Assembly (NCBI RefSeq): GCF_000159695.1
Contig: NZ_CM000955.1
Location: 755,473-819,472, forward strand
DNA: 64,000 nucleotides
Direction: 5' to 3'
DNA from: Finegoldia magna ATCC 53516
GTDB taxonomy: Bacteria; Bacillota; Clostridia; Tissierellales; Peptoniphilaceae
How positions within the stretch are numbered: position 1 is the stretch's first letter; every line of letters begins with the position of its first letter. Below the pieces are notes generated by a model. The model saw only the letters and a list, made by a program, of their open reading frames with translations, was not told the origin of the DNA and did no database searches. Below, in pieces: positions 58,270 through 64,000 of the stretch. The translations under genes and the position numbers were made by a program.

Positions 58270-61200
58270 TTATTTCTCTTCGTTTTTGTCTTTTTTCTTA
58301 AATCCAAAGAATGCACCTGCTACTGACATAAATCCTGCTGCCGACATCATTATGATTTCGCTAATATTCCCAGCTTTTGGTAATATATGCTGATTTTTTC
58401 TAATCACATTACCTTTAATATTTCTGCTTTTATCAATTTTATTAGGTGAATTTGTTTTGTCAGTAGTCTTGTTGATTTCAACTGTTGTAACGGAGTCTTT
58501 TTCACCTAATTTATAAGCTTTGTCGTTCTTTTTGTTTGAAGATTTACTAGTCTTTATTTCTTCTTTTTCATTTGTTTCAGACTTATCAACATTAACATTA
58601 TTTTTGCTTTCAGAGCTATTTTTTTTATCATCAGAAATTTTAACTTCAGTATCATTAGCTAAATCCGATTGATTTAAATTATCGTCACTTGATACGTCTG
58701 TTGAATCTTCTGTTTCTTTTGGTTGGCAAGTATTTTCTTGAGACGTTTCCTTTTTCTTATTAATATCGAATGTAGGTTTACTAGTCTTTATTTCTTCTTT
58801 TTCATTTGTTTCAGGCTTATCAACATTAACATTATTTTTGCTTTCAGAGCTATTTTTTTTATCATCAGAAATTTTAACTTCAGTATCATTAGCTAAATCC
58901 GATTGATTTAAATTATCGTCACTTGATACGTCTGTTGAATCTTCTGTTTCTTTTGGTTGGCAAGTATTTTCTTGAGACGTTTCCTTTTTCTTATTAATAT
59001 CGAATGTAGGTGTGTTTTCTTCTTGTTCTTTTACCTTAATTTTCTTAAAAGTTGGATTTATTGTTGTTGCTTCTGTTACGAACAAAACATAACCTGATTC
59101 TTTTTTGTCCTTTACTCCTGAAATTTCCCAGCCATCAAATTGATATCCTTCTGCTACTTTTCCCTTATAAGCTGGAAGAACGAAATCTTCACCTTTTACT
59201 AGTTCATTTTCCTTATTATCTATAGTAAGCTTGACTTTTTCTGGCTCTATAGACGTTATCGTTTCAGTATTTTTGTTTAAGCTAAATTCTCTTACTGTAG
59301 TATTTCTTGCAAAGTCTTTTACTACAAATTTGATTTTTAATTCATTATCTTTGATGTCTTTAATATCATCTAGTGATTTGTATTCTTTTCCATTTACATA
59401 GATGTGTTGTTCTTGTATTTCTCCATCTTTGTTATTATCTCTTTTATCAAATATGTTAAATTTAATAAATTTATTTTTTGCATATTCAATAGATATTTTA
59501 CCATCTTCGCTCTTCTCAACTGTAGGTTTTACATTATCATATAAGAATTGATAGTGAACTCCTACCGCCTTTGCGTTCATTGAAGAATAACCTGTTTTTA
59601 AGAATACATTTCCGTCCATATCTTTAACTTCATCTGGGAATCCATTTGCCTTATAATCTTTCATTCCCCAATCCATGATATCCCCATCTTTTACATCAAG
59701 TTTTATATTAAAGTCTCTTGTATTGTCAATGTGTAAATCACCATATATTAAATAATTATCTACAACTGACTCATTAACTCTCATTTCCCAGTTAAATCCA
59801 CCTTTATCAGAAATTTTTCCTTTTAGATAAAATTCTGGATTTCTTACGTAAATCTTATTAGATTTAGAAGGATTAAAGTAATTTTTATCCATTGATAGAT
59901 TCACAGGCTTTGTATCGATAAATAGCATTGCACCGTCTTCTTTAATGGCTTCAACGTTTGATTTATCATCTCCGATATATTCCTTGCCATCTTTGCCAAG
60001 AAGAACTAGTTTAGAAGGATCATCTACAAGCTTTCCATCCTTATCTATAGCCTCTCCCTTATCATTAGTTTTGAATTTGAATACTTGGTATCTAACTATA
60101 TTAAAGCCATCCAATGCTGACATAAGAACCGATTGAGCGCTTCTTCCATCTTGAACATTTCTACTATCACAGTAGATTGTTTTTTGTGATAGGACCTTGA
60201 TGTTAGGGGCAGTCTTTTGGATTTTTTCTATATCTGCCTTGCTATAAACTCCATTGCCATCGAGCATGTCAGTTTTTCCTGGGTTAAATGTAGTAACTCT
60301 TAGGGCATATCCCTTTCTTACAATCATATTATCATTTAATATATATTGACCCTTTTCTTGATCGAAGAACATCTTGTTTGTATCCATCTTGCTTGGATCT
60401 TGTGGTTTTTGTTTTGTAAGCTCACCTTCACCTAGTTCGATAATATTTCCGTAGCTTGAAGCATATGGTGAAGCTTCCTCTGCTTCATCCTTCTTTTCTG
60501 GCATCCTTATTATAGTTTTAGCTTTTGTTTGATCCTTATCTTTTACGATAATGTTCATATCTCCTGTAAAGGATAGACCATCGACTACATCATTTGTGTT
60601 TGCAAATAAGTCAAAGGTTAGAGTTTTTGTTTGTGGGTCGTATTTACTTGCCTTAATTTCTATTAATTTAAAGTCATTACCATAGTAAGCCTTAGCATCT
60701 TTTGATACATTACTTACTCTTCCAAGAATTTCAAAATGACCATCCTTAGATGGGCTTAATACTCCACCAAGCTTTGATTTAACATCATCAAGTTTCTCAG
60801 TTTCATATTCTAGAGCACTTCCATCTTCATAGGCTTTTATATTTCCATTTTCATCATATTGATAATCAAGTTCTACTGTTCTTTTTCCACCATTTACATA
60901 GTCGTCTTCTTGCTTATATTTCTTTTTAACTAGTTTCTTTAGGTCTTTATCTTCAAAGCCTCTAACAGTAGAGATTTCTTTGTTTAACTCTAGATTTGAA
61001 GGTCCTTCTATAGGATTTTCCTCAACAGTATCTTTCTTTTCTTCTGCCTTATTTGAAGCTTCTGGACTTTGAGCATTTTTAAGTTTTTCTTCAGAAATTT
61101 CACCTAGTTTTTTGTAAGAAGAAGCATCTGTCTCAGGATCTACTAGGTAATAAGAAATCATTCCTTTTGCGTCAGCTTTATTATCAAATTTAATCCTATG

Positions 61201-64000
61201 GATTTTTGTGAAGTTGCTTGCACCATCTAGGGCGATTACTTCTATGATTTTTCCTCTTAAATCTCCAGCTCCTTTAATTTCGTAGATAGTATTTCCTTTT
61301 TCATCAAGCTTTCTGTGTCTTCCTTCGCCTTCTCCTGCATATTTAACATCAAGGTTTCTTTCAACATCACCATTCTCGTCAACTATAGCTGCACCTGCAT
61401 ACCATACTTCGTTGGCTACTTCTTCAAATTTATCTGGATGGTTTTTTTGATCTCTTACAAACAAGGTTTCGTTTTTATACTTATCTTTTACCTTGTGGTA
61501 GGTATCTTTTGCTATTAATTTGATTTTGTCTGGATTAGAGAAATCAACATCAACAATTGTTGGAGCTGTATTGTCAATTTTTACTGGTATATAAGAAACT
61601 TGCCATGGATAATCCTTGGTTAATCTATATTTGAACTTGTAGAAGTATTGACCCTCAGCTATTGGTTCAAATTGACCCCTAAGTTTTGTTTCCAAGTCTT
61701 GGTTATTATTATCATCATTAGCGCCTTCTTCTCTTCCTCTTGGGTTGTAGATTAATCCATCCCATTTTAAATCTCCCATAACTTTTAGCTTAGAAGATTT
61801 TATACCCTTAGCGTCATTTCTCTTAGAGTTTAAGATACCTCTAATAAAATGCTCTTTAGTTATTACTTTAAGATCTTTTTGACCTTCTCCTTCTTTATCG
61901 GTATTTACGATTGATATTTGTCCTTCTTTTGCACTTCTTAGAACAAGTGGTGAAGGAGTTAGCCCTCTTTCTATTTGTACTTCTTGATTTTGTCCTTTAG
62001 AATCGAGTGGGTAAACTCTTGCTACTTTTGAGCCGCTATTAGATGCATCAGTTAATCCTTGGTTGTTATTTAATGCAAATAAGTCAGGGTCTTGATCAAG
62101 TGATTTTGTATTTCCATCTTTTCTGTTTTGGATAACGGCAGCTGGATTGAATTTATCGATGTCGTGTTCTCCACCTATACCCTTATTCAAGGTTCCAGGT
62201 ATTTTTGGTTTACCATCGTCATCATAACCTTCCATGGTTTTTGATTTAGATCCTTCTTCCCAAGCCCACTTGTCAAGGATTGGCTCCTTGTTCCAATTTC
62301 CAGCAAAGCCCATAAGTGGCATTGATAGAGATGGTTGAAAAACTGTCTTGTTTCCCTTACCGCACATTGCCTCAACTTCTTCTTTAGATTCAAATCTAAT
62401 GAAGGATTCTACAAATTTATTTTTATCTTTAGCATCTCCGACATCTATTACAGCATTTAAGTCAAAACTTGAATTTGGTTTTATGGTAAATGTATCGTAT
62501 TCGAATGTTATCTTTGCTCCATTAATTACTTCAGGATGGATTTCTGGAACAATTTGTTTTCCATCTTGAGATTTTTCATCCTTGTAAGTTTCATCAAGTT
62601 TTAGTCTATTGGTTAAGGAATCTGTTGTGATTGCAGATGATGAAGCTTTAAATGTTAGAGGTCTATCTGATGTATTAATTAATTTAATTGTGAAATATTT
62701 TTTATCGCCCTTAATTTCTTTAAGTGAAATAGATCCATATGAATTTACCAAACCTTCAGAGTCTAAATTCTTAAAGCTAGCTATAACGTCATTTCTTAGT
62801 GCATTAGCTACGTTAATAAGACCAGCGCCTTGTTGTCTTGGTGAAGCATAATATAGTGATTTCTCCTTCCAACCTGTTGGATCCATCATAGGTCTTGCTG
62901 TGTTTTGTAAGGCAATCTTTGTAAGAGTAGTTAAGTCGATTTTGTCGTCACCTGTTAGGTTTTTTAAGACAGGTTTTGCGAGCATCTCTTTTAGTTTTGG
63001 TCTAATCAATACTGTTGATGCTGCAACTACTGGTGTTGCCATACTTGTTCCTGACATATAACCATAAGTTGACTTGCCGTCAATTACATTTAGAGTTGAT
63101 TTGATGTTCTTTCCTGGTGCTGATACATCTGGCTTTAGGAGGAGGTCAACCCTTGGACCCCAAGATGTAGAAGCGGCTGGAACTATTACTTCTTCCTTGT
63201 AAAGTTCCTTATCTGTATCAGGAGCAAAGTTAAAGGCTAGCTCTTTCTCATCACCAAGCTTTGGACGGTTTTTGTTGAAGCTTTCCATGTCAATTGGATA
63301 GTATTGGTCAAGCTTATCTTTGAAGTCTTCCTTTTTATTTCTTTTAACCTCTGTTTTATTTGTTGGATTAATCATATTCCAAATCTTTAGACCATCATCA
63401 CCTGATACTGAAAATACTTGACAAGTTGTTCCTTCATCTTCTTCGTAACCCATGGCTGGAAGCTCTGTCCAGTTATCTCTGTTGTAGTAGTTAACTGTAT
63501 TTACAACCATGATTGCACGAGCACCCTTATCGGCAGCTTTTTTAAAGGCATATTTTAAATCTTTGGTATAGATTCTATCCATAACGGCAATTTTGCCTTT
63601 AAGATTAAGACCAACTAGATCTTCATCTTGACCCTTGCCTATATAAACAAATTTTACTTTGTCAGATAGCTTGCTTCCGTCTTCATTTCTAATAATCTTA
63701 TCCTTATCGAAGAAGGTACCGATATTTCTATACTTAAAGCTTTCTCCACCAATATTGACCTTGTCAAACTCTACTATTTGATTTTTAGCTGATGCGACCG
63801 CGATAGCATCTTCATGTGCAGCAGTTCTAGTTACATTGCCTGTATCAATCATCTTTAGTTGGTTATTTGCTGCCAAGTCCCATGATGAGCTTGATGCAGC
63901 TGTTGCGTAGTTTCCAGTTGCTACAACCATAGGAATGCCGGCTTTTCTCAAAGCTCTAACAGCCTGCCAATATTTTTCTCCTACTAGTCCTGTTCCTGTA
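58270..64000 (-). CDS. Large wall-anchored subtilisin-like serine protease, 5' truncated by the window
   Basis: About 1909 residues are visible; the frame is open to the window edge, so the N-terminus, with catalytic Asp and His, lies outside. The S8 domain shows the oxyanion Asn region IPMVVATGN and the catalytic Ser in GYMSGTSMATPVVAAS (Ser codon 63043-63045). A PA domain lies between them (GLNLKGKIAVMDRIY, GARAIMVVN), as in C5a-peptidase/lactocepin types. Fn3-like and Ig-like beta domains follow. Near the C-terminus come a Ser/Asp/Lys/Glu-rich region with two identical 78-residue repeats, the sorting signal LPKAG (58369-58383), a hydrophobic segment and a KKKDKNEEK tail, which mean sortase anchoring to the wall. 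Such proteases cut host or matrix proteins. Confidence 0.93.
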   Translation of the reverse strand, partial: TGTGLVGEKYWQAVRALRKAGIPMVVATGNYATAASSSSWDLAANNQLKMIDTGNVTRTAAHEDAIAVASAKNQIVEFDKVNIGGESFKYRNIGTFFDKDKIIRNEDGSKLSDKVKFVYIGKGQDEDLVGLNLKGKIAVMDRIYTKDLKYAFKKAADKGARAIMVVNTVNYYNRDNWTELPAMGYEEDEGTTCQVFSVSGDDGLKIWNMINPTNKTEVKRNKKEDFKDKLDQYYPIDMESFNKNRPKLGDEKELAFNFAPDTDKELYKEEVIVPAASTSWGPRVDLLLKPDVSAPGKNIKSTLNVIDGKSTYGYMSGTSMATPVVAASTVLIRPKLKEMLAKPVLKNLTGDDKIDLTTLTKIALQNTARPMMDPTGWKEKSLYYASPRQQGAGLINVANALRNDVIASFKNLDSEGLVNSYGSISLKEIKGDKKYFTIKLINTSDRPLTFKASSSAITTDSLTNRLKLDETYKDEKSQDGKQIVPEIHPEVINGAKITFEYDTFTIKPNSSFDLNAVIDVGDAKDKNKFVESFIRFESKEEVEAMCGKGNKTVFQPSLSMPLMGFAGNWNKEPILDKWAWEEGSKSKTMEGYDDDGKPKIPGTLNKGIGGEHDIDKFNPAAVIQNRKDGNTKSLDQDPDLFALNNNQGLTDASNSGSKVARVYPLDSKGQNQEVQIERGLTPSPLVLRSAKEGQISIVNTDKEGEGQKDLKVITKEHFIRGILNSKRNDAKGIKSSKLKVMGDLKWDGLIYNPRGREEGANDDNNNQDLETKLRGQFEPIAEGQYFYKFKYRLTKDYPWQVSYIPVKIDNTAPTIVDVDFSNPDKIKLIAKDTYHKVKDKYKNETLFVRDQKNHPDKFEEVANEVWYAGAAIVDENGDVERNLDVKYAGEGEGRHRKLDEKGNTIYEIKGAGDLRGKIIEVIALDGASNFTKIHRIKFDNKADAKGMISYYLVDPETDASSYKKLGEISEEKLKNAQSPEASNKAEEKKDTVEENPIEGPSNLELNKEISTVRGFEDKDLKKLVKKKYKQEDDYVNGGKRTVELDYQYDENGNIKAYEDGSALEYETEKLDDVKSKLGGVLSPSKDGHFEILGRVSNVSKDAKAYYGNDFKLIEIKASKYDPQTKTLTFDLFANTNDVVDGLSFTGDMNIIVKDKDQTKAKTIIRMPEKKDEAEEASPYASSYGNIIELGEGELTKQKPQDPSKMDTNKMFFDQEKGQYILNDNMIVRKGYALRVTTFNPGKTDMLDGNGVYSKADIEKIQKTAPNIKVLSQKTIYCDSRNVQDGRSAQSVLMSALDGFNIVRYQVFKFKTNDKGEAIDKDGKLVDDPSKLVLLGKDGKEYIGDDKSNVEAIKEDGAMLFIDTKPVNLSMDKNYFNPSKSNKIYVRNPEFYLKGKISDKGGFNWEMRVNESVVDNYLIYGDLHIDNTRDFNIKLDVKDGDIMDWGMKDYKANGFPDEVKDMDGNVFLKTGYSSMNAKAVGVHYQFLYDNVKPTVEKSEDGKISIEYAKNKFIKFNIFDKRDNNKDGEIQEQHIYVNGKEYKSLDDIKDIKDNELKIKFVVKDFARNTTVREFSLNKNTETITSIEPEKVKLTIDNKENELVKGEDFVLPAYKGKVAEGYQFDGWEISGVKDKKESGYVLFVTEATTINPTFKKIKVKEQEENTPTFDINKKKETSQENTCQPKETEDSTDVSSDDNLNQSDLANDTEVKISDDKKNSSESKNNVNVDKPETNEKEEIKTSKPTFDINKKKETSQENTCQPKETEDSTDVSSDDNLNQSDLANDTEVKISDDKKNSSESKNNVNVDKSETNEKEEIKTSKSSNKKNDKAYKLGEKDSVTTVEINKTTDKTNSPNKIDKSRNIKGNVIRKNQHILPKAGNISEIIMMSAAGFMSVAGAFFGFKKKDKNEEK
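58543..58776 (-). repeat. 234-bp tandem repeat, copy 1
   Basis: This is the first of two in-frame 234-bp units in the subtilase gene (78 residues each, from PTFDINKKKETSQENTCQ onward). It is identical to copy 2 apart from one base by eye, giving Ser instead of Pro in DKSETN. Confidence 0.95.
58777..59010 (-). repeat. 234-bp tandem repeat, copy 2
   Basis: This is the second unit, directly adjacent to copy 1, with DKPETN in place of DKSETN. It lies in the wall-spanning region before the sorting signal, where copy number can change by recombination. Confidence 0.95.

Noticed and set aside
58543-59010. Tandem repeat as a CRISPR
   Set aside because: Units are adjacent, 234 bp long and in frame inside a surface-protein gene.

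Overview
The window comes from a low-GC, anaerobic, Gram-positive bacterium of the Firmicutes. The supporting features are a single-chain pyruvate:ferredoxin oxidoreductase, an Rnf complex, HPr kinase, cell-wall proteins with CWB2 repeats, an LPXTG-type anchored subtilase, the Firmicute order rplU-prp-rpmA-obg, and a tmRNA tag of clostridial type (AEDNNFALAA). The gene set fits the Tissierellia (anaerobic cocci such as Finegoldia or relatives). The genus is an inference from recall, not from a search. Most genes lie on the minus strand.

Layout. 1-4340: one minus-strand operon with three tandem acyl-CoA-dehydrogenase-like flavoproteins, a cytoplasmic protein of periplasmic-binding-protein fold, and the start of a MetE-like gene; its pathway is unknown. 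4634-9403: nifJ and hprK. 9626-13459: two secreted plus-strand CWB2 proteins (3D domain; NlpC/P60) preceded by WalR-like boxes. 13504-18704: two lipoproteins, a GntR regulator with a membrane protein, and thiW-thiM-thiE salvage genes. 18778-23637: uvrC, pepP and ychF. 23791-25246: a decayed IS110 element with a possible bridge-RNA leader. 25325-27685: a CWB2 lysozyme. 27872-32337: obg, yhbY, nadD, yqeK, rsfS and ridA, with rplU, prp and rpmA upstream. 32443-41262: a shape/division cluster (mreB, mreC, mreD, a very long PBP2, a MinD-like protein without a P-loop, an RNase E/G-like protein) with radC and two membrane-associated proteins. 41426-43732: a DUF969-DUF979-pcp operon. 43918-48873: rnfCDGEAB, starting 28 nt after a tRNA-Leu. 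49017-53331: rpiB, polA, coaE and a lytic transglycosylase. 53439-53800: tmRNA. 54041-55763: a small lipoprotein and an iron-dependent alcohol dehydrogenase. 55796-58196: an IS3 fragment cut by an IS256-family element whose transposase carries a 65-bp palindromic insertion. 58270-64000: the C-terminal part of a large wall-anchored subtilase with a 234-bp tandem duplication.

How the parts fit together. Pyruvate oxidation by NifJ yields reduced ferredoxin, which the Rnf complex can couple to NAD reduction and ion pumping. The alcohol dehydrogenase can dispose of NADH. The three CWB2 proteins, the lytic transglycosylase and the mre/PBP2 set act on the cell wall, and the WalR-like boxes suggest that the secreted hydrolases share a wall-stress regulator. 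The most unusual points are the acyl-CoA-dehydrogenase-like triplet lacking the canonical catalytic Glu, the degenerate MreB and MinD homologues beside an enlarged PBP2, the possible bridge RNA, the hairpin that can mask the ribosome binding site of the IS256 transposase, and the 65-bp insertion inside that transposase.
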